Source: an uncultured Rickettsiales bacterium (GTDB lineage Bacteria; Pseudomonadota; Alphaproteobacteria; Rickettsiales; UBA1997). Taken from it: a DNA stretch of 6,770 nt. The stretch is taken from contig CALBSF010000083.1 in assembly GCA_937927795.1 (NCBI GenBank), positions 1 through 6,770 of the forward strand. Reading direction: 5' to 3'. Made by a program: the position numbers and the translations under genes. Positions within the stretch are counted from its first letter, which is position 1. Each line of letters starts with the position of its first letter. Positions 1-6,123 of this stretch are shown here, one piece after another. The notes under the pieces are model-generated. The model was not told the DNA's origin. It saw nothing but the letters and a program-made list of their open reading frames with translations, and did no database searches.

Positions 1-27
1 TTGAGGGGAGAGGGTTAGGGTGAGGGT
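1..27. repeat. G-rich repeat fragment at contig edge
   Basis: Four G-runs (5-8, 12-14, 18-20, 24-26) are separated by three-base loops AGA, TTA and TGA, so the plus strand meets the usual G-quadruplex pattern. The tract is strikingly G-rich in an AT-rich contig. Its complement, of the type CCCTCACCCTAACCCTC, resembles a dispersed repeat I recall from several bacterial genomes, but I cannot verify copy number here. Lying exactly at the contig edge fits an assembly break inside a repeat. No coding function is seen. Confidence 0.4.
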
Positions 28-52
28 GATTGGTTTAAGATAGCACCAGAGG

Positions 53-88
53 TTATATACTCAAGTTCGACAGGACTTGAGTATATAA
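53..88. repeat. Perfect 14-bp inverted repeat with 8-base loop
   Basis: The arms TTATATACTCAAGT (53-66) and ACTTGAGTATATAA (75-88) are exact reverse complements around an 8-base loop (67-74). It lies beyond the 3' end of the carboxypeptidase gene, with the larger palindromic repeat at 101-185 between them. Neither strand has a clean T-run after the stem, so it is not a textbook intrinsic terminator. It could be an operator-like palindrome, a mobile palindromic element, or a weak transcript 3' end. Confidence 0.6.
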
Positions 89-100
89 TTCACATACTCG

Positions 101-185
101 TCATCCTTGGTGCGAAGCACCGAGGATCTCTTAAAGTTTAGCCGCTAAACGCACGAGATCCTCGACCCTAAAGGGTCAAGGATGA
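101..185. repeat. Branched palindromic intergenic repeat, about 85 bp
   Basis: Nested pairing gives a cloverleaf-like fold. The outer stem is TCATCCTTG (101-109) with CAAGGATGA (177-185). A side hairpin GGTGC-GAA-GCACC spans 109-121. An inner stem pairs CGAGGATCTC (121-130) with GAGATCCTCG (155-164). An apical hairpin GTTTAG-CCG-CTAAAC spans 136-150, and a further hairpin GACCC-TAAA-GGGTC spans 164-177. Every arm is perfect, so the structure is probably under selection or was recently spread. The GTCATCCT...GAGGATCTC boundaries resemble dispersed palindromic repeats I associate with alphaproteobacterial genomes (recollection, not a search). It starts 13 bases beyond the carboxypeptidase stop and may help end that transcript. 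Confidence 0.7.
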
Positions 186-198
186 TGGGTTTGAAAAT

Positions 199-1077
199 TT
201 ACTTCTGCAAATAACTAAAACTATTACTAATTTTCACTCTTTTTTTATCATCATTATCACTCAATTTTGCAAATCCATCATCAAGCAATTGCATAGTAAA
301 ATCATTTCTTTTTTCAGGGGCGGCGCAGCCAAGTAAAATTGAAAAAATTCGATCATTATTTTTTGTAGCCGAGCTAATTAAATTAAACCCAGCCGCATTA
401 GTAAAGCCTGTTTTCATGCCTTCCGCACCTTTATAATCAAGCAAAACATAATTATGAGTTTCGTATTTTTTATTTTTATAAGTAAATTCTTTTAGTGAAA
501 ATAATTTGTAATATTCAGGAAAATCTTGCTTTATTGCCTTAACCAATCTTGCTAAATCATAGCTTGTAGTATATTGTCCTTCTTCGTGAAGCCCACTGGC
601 GTTACGAAAACTAGTATTTAACATTTTCAATTCTCTTGCCTTTTCATTCATTTTTCGGGCAAATTCCCATTCGTCGCCTGCAACTCCTTCAGCTAAAGTT
701 ACTGCCGCTTCATTAAAAGATTTTACAATCACCGCTCCAATCGCTTGTTTAACCGTGATTTTATCGCCTTGTTTTAGTTTTAAAGTATTGATTTTATTGA
801 TTCTGGCAATTTCTTCGCCGCGGCCAGAAACAGTTAAATTCTGATCCATTGAAATTTTATTATTTTCTAATGCTTCAAAAGTTAAATAAAGCGTCATCAC
901 CTTTACTAGCGAGGCTGGATAAGAAATGTTATCAGATCTATTTTCAAACAAAATTTCGCCATCACTTTCTTTAAAAACTAGCGCTGAATAAACATCGCTG
1001 CATTCTTCAAAGGCATTAGCGTTGATCGCAATTAAGTTTACGCCAAATATAATTATAATGAGCTTAATAATTTTCAT
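199..1077 (-). CDS. D-alanyl-D-alanine carboxypeptidase, S11 family (DacA-like, short form)
   Basis: This is a periplasmic penicillin-binding serine peptidase that removes the terminal D-Ala from peptidoglycan pentapeptides, limiting cross-linking. All three catalytic motifs are visible in the 292-aa product: SLVK (Ser56, Lys59), SFN (Ser120-Asn122) and KTG (222-224). The spacing suits the S11 fold, and YPASLVKVMT and MKTGFTNAAGFN are typical contexts. Residues 1-22 form a signal peptide (MKIIK, a hydrophobic stretch, then an ANA-type cleavage site). PBP5-type enzymes are usually near 400 aa. This one stops soon after the catalytic domain, so the C-terminal beta domain and amphipathic membrane anchor are missing and the enzyme may be soluble in the periplasm. 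The start is supported by an AAAGG ribosome binding site five bases upstream. It is the last gene of the lpxB operon, 21 bp after the surface-protein gene. The family is sure; the exact paralog name (dacA, dacC, dacF) is not. Confidence 0.93.
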   Translation of the reverse strand: MKIIKLIIIIFGVNLIAINANAFEECSDVYSALVFKESDGEILFENRSDNISYPASLVKVMTLYLTFEALENNKISMDQNLTVSGRGEEIARINKINTLKLKQGDKITVKQAIGAVIVKSFNEAAVTLAEGVAGDEWEFARKMNEKARELKMLNTSFRNASGLHEEGQYTTSYDLARLVKAIKQDFPEYYKLFSLKEFTYKNKKYETHNYVLLDYKGAEGMKTGFTNAAGFNLISSATKNNDRIFSILLGCAAPEKRNDFTMQLLDDGFAKLSDNDDKKRVKISNSFSYLQK

Positions 1078-1082
1078 AATAA

Positions 1083-1087
1083 CCTTT
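1083..1087 (-). promoter_or_regulatory. Ribosome binding site of the carboxypeptidase gene
   Basis: On the minus strand AAAGG is followed by TTATT and the ATG, a spacing of five bases. This fixes the start at 1077 and lies in the 21-bp gap after the upstream stop, so the gene can be translated from an operon transcript. Confidence 0.6.
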
Positions 1088-1098
1088 GTTAACAGTGC

Positions 1099-2889
1099 CT
1101 AATACATTTGGCATTGATAAATTTCTATGTTTGAACCCGATGATTCCTTGAGTAAACTGCCAGTACTACAATTATAACAATCTCCCCACCCCCTAAGGTT
1201 AATAGAGCTGCCATTGTAAGCAGATACGGTCCAAGATGCAGTATATGGTTGATCATGTGAGGCGGCGGTTGGATTATTCACGGTAAGATATTTTTGATTT
1301 GAAGATGCGTCGCAAGTAGCCGTGGGAGCATCCCAAAATAAATATGGGGCAGAATATGATGCAACTCTAAAATTGAATGCGGTTGATGTAATATAAACCC
1401 AATGTGCAGTTGGAATTGTGCAAGATGAGCCGTTCAGGTTATAGCCTGAAGCGCAAGTACAGTTTGTGGCTGGAGTTAGGGTTCCATTGCTACAGGTATA
1501 ATTAATGGTCGCTCCACTAAAATTACTGCCATTGCAAGTTAAAGTTCCGCTTCCAGTGGCAACACTTGCGGGAGAAGTAACGCCAACAACGCTTACGCTA
1601 CAACTAGCTTCGCAAGAGCCCGCATTCAATGTATAGCCAGAATTACAAGCGCAACTTCCGCTGGTAGCTAGGGTTCCGCCAGAGCAAGTATAGCTAATTG
1701 AGGTGGCACTACTAAAGTTGCTGGCATTGCATGAAAGACTGCCTGCTCCAGCAGCAACGCTTGTGGGAGAAGAAACTCCAGTCACGCTAACATTGCAATT
1801 AATTTGACAGGTTCCTGAGTTTGGGCTATAGCCAGAAGCGCATCCACAGCTGCTAGAGGGAGTAAAAACTCCAGCAGCGCAGCTATAGCTTGCAGATCCC
1901 GCATAACCATTTTGATCACAATTAACGCTGCCAGTTCCAGTTGAAACCGAAGAAGTTGAGCTGCCAGCAATACTGACGCTGCAGGTTGATATATCGCAGC
2001 CGCCACTTGTTACTTTACCAGTTGTGCAAGATGTTGTAGGGTAAAAAGTTTGTGACCATTTTTTAGAAAAATATTCTTCCACATCATGTCTTTCAGAAGT
2101 TTTTAAAACCCTGTTGAACATCAAAACCTCACCTAATTCTCCTTGATAACCCTTACCAATTGCTAAAGTTGAAATATTAGATAGCTGATTTGTATCTGAC
2201 GATTGAGCTGATAATATTCCATTGATATATGTTTTTTTACCAATAGTAGAATCAGAAGTGAACGTGAAGATTCTTGCTTCGCCTTGATTCTCTGAGTAGT
2301 TAGACACTGTAGAAAGATAAGAATTAGATCCGCCTTGAGAATGAATTGCTTTGTTATCTAGGCTATATCCCAAAAGAAGATTTTCATTTGTATTATTTAC
2401 CGCAGAGTCTCCTATAAAATAATTATCAGATTTATTGCTTTGCCTTTTTTCAACTATAAAAATTGTATAATTGCTATTATTTAAAAATGATCCATCAACA
2501 TTGAAATAGCTGCTTGTTCCATCAAATGCAACGGCATGAAGCTTATTTATGGTATTAGAATAAGTTGGTTTATTAATATTATTTGACTGAATTGCATTAT
2601 TCTTTTTTGTGGTAACGCTGTTATCATACCAAGAGCTAATAGTTTTGCCATCGTCAGCTTCATTTGTATTAAAACTGGTTTCTAAACTGGTTTCAAGCCA
2701 AAGGGATACGCCACTTAAATTATTGATCAAAGATGCGGTTGTTAATGAACGAGCAGAAGACATTCTAGCCTTACTAACCACAAGGCTAAACAAAGGAATG
2801 CTTGCTAAAAAAATCGTGATCACCAATAAAGCAATTGATAGTTCTAACAAGGTAAAGGATGTTTTTTTGCGTTTATTTTTATTTGTCAT
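1099..2889 (-). CDS. Prepilin-like surface protein with LamG-like domain and cysteine-rich repeats
   Basis: The 596-aa product is a predicted exported or cell-surface protein of unknown role. Residues 1-11 are a short basic leader (MTNKNKRKKTS). They are followed by FTLLEL and a hydrophobic helix to about residue 38, the class III prepilin signal of type IV pilins and type II secretion pseudopilins, with the +5 Glu at position 16. Position -1 is Ser rather than the usual Gly. Residues about 60-280 look like a concanavalin/LamG-type jellyroll: AFDGTSSYF near 121, and AIGKGYQGELGEVLMFNRVL near 243 leading into an SERHDVEEYFSKKW end. Residues 303-493 are three repeats of 62-65 aa with six Cys each, and 494-596 is a tail with four more Cys. 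The abundant Cys suggests disulfide-stabilised folding outside the cytoplasm. It overlaps the lpxB stop by 11 bp and has an AAGGA site eight bases before its ATG. Adhesion or glycan binding is inferred from the architecture only; I recognise no specific named protein. Confidence 0.85.
   Translation of the reverse strand: MTNKNKRKKTSFTLLELSIALLVITIFLASIPLFSLVVSKARMSSARSLTTASLINNLSGVSLWLETSLETSFNTNEADDGKTISSWYDNSVTTKKNNAIQSNNINKPTYSNTINKLHAVAFDGTSSYFNVDGSFLNNSNYTIFIVEKRQSNKSDNYFIGDSAVNNTNENLLLGYSLDNKAIHSQGGSNSYLSTVSNYSENQGEARIFTFTSDSTIGKKTYINGILSAQSSDTNQLSNISTLAIGKGYQGELGEVLMFNRVLKTSERHDVEEYFSKKWSQTFYPTTSCTTGKVTSGGCDISTCSVSIAGSSTSSVSTGTGSVNCDQNGYAGSASYSCAAGVFTPSSSCGCASGYSPNSGTCQINCNVSVTGVSSPTSVAAGAGSLSCNASNFSSATSISYTCSGGTLATSGSCACNSGYTLNAGSCEASCSVSVVGVTSPASVATGSGTLTCNGSNFSGATINYTCSNGTLTPATNCTCASGYNLNGSSCTIPTAHWVYITSTAFNFRVASYSAPYLFWDAPTATCDASSNQKYLTVNNPTAASHDQPYTASWTVSAYNGSSINLRGWGDCYNCSTGSLLKESSGSNIEIYQCQMY
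1411..1983 (-). repeat. Three tandem cysteine-rich repeats within the surface-protein gene
   Basis: Three units encode residues 303-364, 365-429 and 430-493. Each starts C-x-V-S and ends in a strict C-x10-C-x-C-x10-C block (Cys 337/348/350/361, 402/413/415/426, 466/477/479/490), with the shared phrase SGYxxNxGxC. Units 2 and 3 are closer to each other than to unit 1, pointing to a later duplication. Six Cys per unit would allow three disulfides. Confidence 0.85.
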
Positions 2890-4072
2890 TTAAAATTTCC
2901 TTAGCTGCTTTAGCGCTAGATTTTTCAAGGCTTTGAAGCCCCATTAAATTTAAAGCAAATTTACTATCTTCAATTTGTTTTAAAGCAAAATTTTTATCTA
3001 AAATTAATTTTTCTAAAAGTTTTGCAAGCTTTTCTTTGCAGCAATTATCTTGTAACATCTCTGGTATAATTTGTTGATTAGAAATTAAATTTATTAAATT
3101 TGCAAATTTAATTTTTACTATCAATTTAATTATAAAATGAGTAATAAAATTTATTTTGTAAGCAACAATCATTGGAATTTGATAAAGCGAGAGTTCAACG
3201 GTGTTGGTGCCTGATTTTGCAAGGGCAAAATTGCTAGCAAAAAATGCTGATTCTTTTTCTTTATCTTCAATAAAAAAATATTTTACTTGTAAATTTTTTG
3301 CTAATTTTTCAACTAAGTTTTTAGTTTTTGCAACCAGTGGAATCACCACCCTTACAGGAACCCCCCCCAAAGGGGTCAGACCCCTTTTTGAAGAAAAGGG
3401 GTCTGACCCCTTTATTAAATTAATTGCACCAATAAATTCTGGGAAAATCTTTTTAACCTCGCTATTCCTGCTTCCTGGAGTTACACAAACCAAAATTTCA
3501 TCATTTTGAATTTGATATTTTTTTCTAAATTCCAAATTTAATTGTTCTTTTTTTGAAAAATCTGGAACTTTTTCAACGATTGGATGTCCAATAAATACAG
3601 TCTTTAAGCCATATTTTTCAAAGTAGGGTGGTTCAAAAGGAAGAATGGCTAAAAGCAAATCATAAAGTTTGGAAATTTTTTTTGCTCTGCCTTCCCTATA
3701 AGCCCAAACTGAAGGCGCGATTAGATGAACTTTTTTTATTTCGTGATTTTTTTGCAGTTTTTTCATCACCCTAAAATTAAAATCAGGTGAATCAATGGTG
3801 ATAATAATTTGCGGTTTTTCTTCAGTAATTTTTTTTGCAGTGTAATTAATTAATTTTAGCAGTTTAGGTATGTGAGGCAAGACTTCCAAGATTCCCATAA
3901 CCGACAATTCTTCCATTGGAAAAATAGTTTTTAAACCCTCTTCTTGCATTAATTTTCCACCCACACCAATAAATTCCAGGTTTGAATCTTGAATTTTTAA
4001 TTCTCTTATTAACTTGCTTCCAAGCAGGTCTCCAGAGGCTTCACCAGCGATTATGAAAATTTTTTTTGACAT
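2879..4072 (-). CDS. lpxB: Lipid-A-disaccharide synthase
   Basis: LpxB is a membrane-associated glycosyltransferase (GT19) that joins UDP-2,3-diacylglucosamine and lipid X into the tetra-acyl disaccharide 1-phosphate of lipid A. The 397-aa product carries the family landmarks in order: GEASGD (10-15), SPDFNF (95-100), PSVWAYREGRAKKI (120-133), GHP (162-164), PGSR (199-202), SGTNTVE (287-293) and IPEMLQ (336-341). The E. coli enzyme is about 382 aa. The ATG at 4072 is chosen because IFIIAGEASGD should start within a few residues of the N-terminus; a longer in-frame start at 4252 would run back across asd. An unusual segment at residues about 221-238, between the PGSR-containing region and the VVIPLV strand, is encoded by a double palindrome and a G8 tract. 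The frame stays open. The gene is apart from the usual lpxD-fabZ-lpxA group, diverges from asd, and its stop overlaps the next start. Confidence 0.96.
   Translation of the reverse strand: MSKKIFIIAGEASGDLLGSKLIRELKIQDSNLEFIGVGGKLMQEEGLKTIFPMEELSVMGILEVLPHIPKLLKLINYTAKKITEEKPQIIITIDSPDFNFRVMKKLQKNHEIKKVHLIAPSVWAYREGRAKKISKLYDLLLAILPFEPPYFEKYGLKTVFIGHPIVEKVPDFSKKEQLNLEFRKKYQIQNDEILVCVTPGSRNSEVKKIFPEFIGAINLIKGSDPFSSKRGLTPLGGVPVRVVIPLVAKTKNLVEKLAKNLQVKYFFIEDKEKESAFFASNFALAKSGTNTVELSLYQIPMIVAYKINFITHFIIKLIVKIKFANLINLISNQQIIPEMLQDNCCKEKLAKLLEKLILDKNFALKQIEDSKFALNLMGLQSLEKSSAKAAKEILNDK
2898..2902 (-). promoter_or_regulatory. Ribosome binding site of the surface-protein gene, inside lpxB
   Basis: AAGGA on the minus strand lies eight bases before the ATG at 2889, within the last codons of lpxB. 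With the 11-bp gene overlap (ATGACAAATAA holds both the start and the lpxB stop), this supports translational coupling and confirms the start. Confidence 0.65.
3369..3413. repeat. Double palindromic element inserted in frame in lpxB
   Basis: Two 19-bp units, AAAGGGGTCAGACCCCTTT (3369-3387) and AAAGGGGTCTGACCCCTTT (3395-3413), are exact reverse complements of each other. Each is also a perfect palindrome around one central base. A 7-base spacer separates them, so the pair can fold as two small hairpins or one 19-bp stem. Read in the lpxB frame it encodes residues 221-235 (about KGSDPFSSKRGLTPL) without a stop. It is very GC-rich compared with its surroundings, and C8 directly adjoins it (3361-3368). 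It resembles REP-type or Rickettsia-palindromic-element insertions; the exact family is not established here. Confidence 0.85.
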
Positions 4073-4093
4073 CTTTACTTTGTTTGGGAAATG

Positions 4094-4120
4094 TTGTAAA
4101 ATGATCTTCTTACATATAAT
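4094..4120 (+). promoter_or_regulatory. Probable asd promoter
   Basis: A perfect TATAAT box (4115-4120) is preceded by TTGTAA (4094-4099, four of six matches to TTGACA) at a short spacing of 15 bases. Transcription would start near 4127, leaving a leader of only about 11 bases, and no Shine-Dalgarno sequence precedes the ATG at 4138. The 65-bp gap also has to hold the lpxB promoter on the other strand, for which I see no convincing boxes. Confidence 0.5.
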
Positions 4121-4137
4121 CTCTTTATTTACAAAAA

Positions 4138-5154
4138 ATGTCAAAAAGAAAAATCGCCGTTGTTGGCGCAACTGGTAATGTTGGTCGTGAAATTTTAAAT
4201 ATTTTGGCGGAAAGAAAATTTCCAGCTGATGAGGTTGTTGCTTTGGCATCAATAAACTCGCTTGGAGAAAAGGTTTCTTATGGTGATAAAACTTTAACCG
4301 TTCAGGTTTTAGAAAATTATGATTTTACTGGAACGAAAATTGCTTTATTTTCTCCAGGTGGAAAAGTTTCTGCAATTCATGCTCCAAGGGCTGCAGCTCA
4401 AGGCTGCGTAGTAATTGACAATACTTCACATTTTAGAATGGAAAAAGATATTCCACTAATTGTTCCAGAAGTTAATCCTGAAGCGCTTGGTGAATATAAA
4501 AAACGCAATATTATTGCTAACCCAAATTGTTCAACAATACAGATGGTTGTTGCTTTAAAACCACTTCATGATTATGCAATAATTAAAAGAATTGTGGTTG
4601 CAACTTATCAAGCAGTGTCTGGCGCGGGTAAAGAGGCGATGGATGAGCTTTACGATTCAACTAAGAAAATCTACACTAATACTTTGCTAGAGCCAAAAAA
4701 ATTCTCTAAAAGAATTGCATTTAATGTGATTCCACAAATTGATTCTTTTATGGAAGACGGCGTTACCAAAGAAGAGTGGAAAATGAAAGTTGAAACTAAA
4801 AAAATTCTTGATGAAAATATTGAAGTTGAGGCAACTTGTGTGCGCGTTCCAGTGTTTAATTGTCACTCAGAAGCAGTTAATATCGAATTTGAAAAACCAA
4901 TTTCTGCTAAAAAAGCTAAAGATCTTTTAAGTGATGCCGAAGGTGTGCTTGTAATTGATCGCCCGGCAGAAATGATGTTTGTAACTCCAATTGAAACTTC
5001 AACTAAAGATGAAGTTTTTGTTTCAAGAATCAGGGAAGATAAATCAGTAAAAAATGGCCTTTCAATGTGGGTTGTATCTGATAATTTAAGAAAAGGTGCG
5101 GCGTTAAATGCGGTGCAAATTGCTGAGCTTTTAGTTAAGGATTTCGGGTTGTAA
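4138..5154 (+). CDS. asd: Aspartate-semialdehyde dehydrogenase
   Basis: Asd reduces aspartyl-4-phosphate to aspartate-4-semialdehyde with NADPH in the cytoplasm. This is the branch point to diaminopimelate (peptidoglycan), lysine, threonine and methionine. The 338-aa product is full length for the family. It shows the nucleotide-binding loop GATGNVG (10-16), the substrate-phosphate region around SPGGKVS (72-78), the catalytic cysteine in NPNCSTIQM (Cys131), QAVSGAG (158-164), and the catalytic His in VRVPVFNCHSE (His243). The Cys before that His replaces the more usual Gly. It stands alone on the plus strand, divergent from lpxB, and its stop is three bases from the convergent stop of the next gene, so there is no room for a terminator between them. 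The AT-rich codon use matches its neighbours and there is no sign of transfer. Confidence 0.97.
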   Translation: MSKRKIAVVGATGNVGREILNILAERKFPADEVVALASINSLGEKVSYGDKTLTVQVLENYDFTGTKIALFSPGGKVSAIHAPRAAAQGCVVIDNTSHFRMEKDIPLIVPEVNPEALGEYKKRNIIANPNCSTIQMVVALKPLHDYAIIKRIVVATYQAVSGAGKEAMDELYDSTKKIYTNTLLEPKKFSKRIAFNVIPQIDSFMEDGVTKEEWKMKVETKKILDENIEVEATCVRVPVFNCHSEAVNIEFEKPISAKKAKDLLSDAEGVLVIDRPAEMMFVTPIETSTKDEVFVSRIREDKSVKNGLSMWVVSDNLRKGAALNAVQIAELLVKDFGL

Positions 5155-5157
5155 AAA

Positions 5158-6123
5158 TTACACTCGCTGTCTTTTATTTGCAGTGCTGGCGGCGCCTTCT
5201 TCTTGGGCTGTGGCTGCAACATCTCCAGCTGCTACAGCGCTTGCGCCTCCAGCCACTGCGGATGGAATATCAATTGAAATTGTAGTTTGAGATAATTCTA
5301 GAACGGCGGTTCTTTTTCTTGTTTTCTCTGCCGCTTTCGCTTTTTCTTCAAATTCTTTTCTCATCACATCTTCTCTTCTTTTGGAATCTTCTTCAGCTTT
5401 TTTTCTGATTTCATCTTCTCTTCTTTTAGATTCGTCTTCTAATTTTGCTTTGGTAATTTCAATTTCTTCCTTTTTAGATTGCGCCAAAACCTCTTCTCTT
5501 TTTTTATGACATGTTTTTAATATTTCATTTTCAGCAATCGTCGCTATTATTGCAATTGTAAGGCTTTCAGCTGATTTGGGATCGCTTAATGGAGTTTTTT
5601 TATCGAGAGATCTATCATAAATTGATGCGGTAAGTCTTCCTGATAAAAAATTATCTCTAATTGTTGTAAATATTTCTTCTGCTTTACTAACATTTGCGGC
5701 ATCTGCGGCTAGCTTATAAATTCTGTCTAAAATTCTTTTAAAATTATCAGATAATTCTTGATATTCACCTTGAAAACCCGCTGGTCTTGAAGATAAAAAT
5801 TCAGTCATTCCGTGGGGAAAGAAAATTTCTTGATCAGATTTTGCTATGAATTCATCTATAGATTTTACGGTTGCAAAACTATCAATTAAGTTACAAATTT
5901 TAGTGATTGCATTTAAGGGTTTTCTATAGATAGACTCAATCATTACGTAGCCAGTTGCTTCGTCTATTCTATGCTTGGTATTAAAATCGACAATTCTTTG
6001 AATAAAACGGCCAATTTCAACTGTAAAAACAGCTTCAACTAATCCTTCGATGCTAGATTCTTCAACTTCAATTTCTTGAGTTTCGCCAGCGGAATTTTTT
6101 ATATCTTTAAATAAAAGGCTCAT
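5158..6123 (-). CDS. Hypothetical coiled-coil protein with Ala-rich, basic C-terminus
   Basis: I do not recognise this 321-aa product. It has no signal peptide and no clear membrane segment. Residues 1-200 look like a mostly helical globular domain; a short apolar stretch (SLTIAIIATIA, 187-197) is too short and isolated to call a transmembrane helix. Residues about 205-272 are a strongly charged Lys/Glu/Arg coiled coil holding a 15-aa tandem duplication (231-245, 246-260). Residues 285-315 are low-complexity Ala/Gly/Ser, and the protein ends in NKRQRV. The ATG at 6123 is the first good start; there is no Shine-Dalgarno sequence, but a promoter-like TGC-TAATAC lies just upstream. It follows another Ala-rich orphan gene after 75 bp. 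Coiled coil plus low-complexity tail would suit a scaffold or a secreted effector, but that is inference only. The open frame, codon use and coiled-coil periodicity support a real gene. Confidence 0.75.
   Translation of the reverse strand: MSLLFKDIKNSAGETQEIEVEESSIEGLVEAVFTVEIGRFIQRIVDFNTKHRIDEATGYVMIESIYRKPLNAITKICNLIDSFATVKSIDEFIAKSDQEIFFPHGMTEFLSSRPAGFQGEYQELSDNFKRILDRIYKLAADAANVSKAEEIFTTIRDNFLSGRLTASIYDRSLDKKTPLSDPKSAESLTIAIIATIAENEILKTCHKKREEVLAQSKKEEIEITKAKLEDESKRREDEIRKKAEEDSKRREDVMRKEFEEKAKAAEKTRKRTAVLELSQTTISIDIPSAVAGGASAVAAGDVAATAQEEGAASTANKRQRV
5344..5433 (-). repeat. 45-bp tandem duplication in the coiled coil
   Basis: Two adjacent 45-bp units encode ESKRREDEIRKKAEE (231-245) and DSKRREDVMRKEFEE (246-260). 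The preceding stretch SKKEEIEITKAKLED is a more diverged third copy. The 15-residue period adds about four helical turns per copy, so duplication lengthens the coiled coil without breaking the frame. Confidence 0.8.

Noticed and set aside
101..185. Cloverleaf fold as a tRNA gene
   Set aside because: No acceptor stem with discriminator, no conserved D-loop or T-loop bases, and arm sizes do not match a tRNA; it is a palindromic repeat.
1411..1983. Direct repeats as a CRISPR array
   Set aside because: The units are about 190 bp, diverged and coding in one frame, with no short identical repeats or unique spacers.
1782..2006. Minus-strand 74-codon open frame inside the surface-protein gene
   Set aside because: It is an out-of-frame reading of the repeat region; the cysteine pattern is conserved only in the main frame.
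3201..3509. Plus-strand open frame of 102 codons
   Set aside because: It is antisense to conserved lpxB motifs; its apparent GVRPLFEEKGSDPF segment is only the palindrome read from the other strand.
4073..4252. N-terminal extension of lpxB to an upstream in-frame ATG
   Set aside because: The extra 60 residues precede the conserved IFIIAGEASGD start, would overlap the opposite-strand asd gene, and resemble no LpxB N-terminus; the ATG at 4072 is better.
5155..5157. Shared terminator between the convergent asd and coiled-coil genes
   Set aside because: Only three bases separate the stops and I found no stem-loop with T-run near the junction.
4863..5222. Minus-strand open frame of 119 codons across the end of asd
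   Set aside because: It is antisense to the conserved asd 3' half and runs into the neighbouring gene, with no family resemblance.
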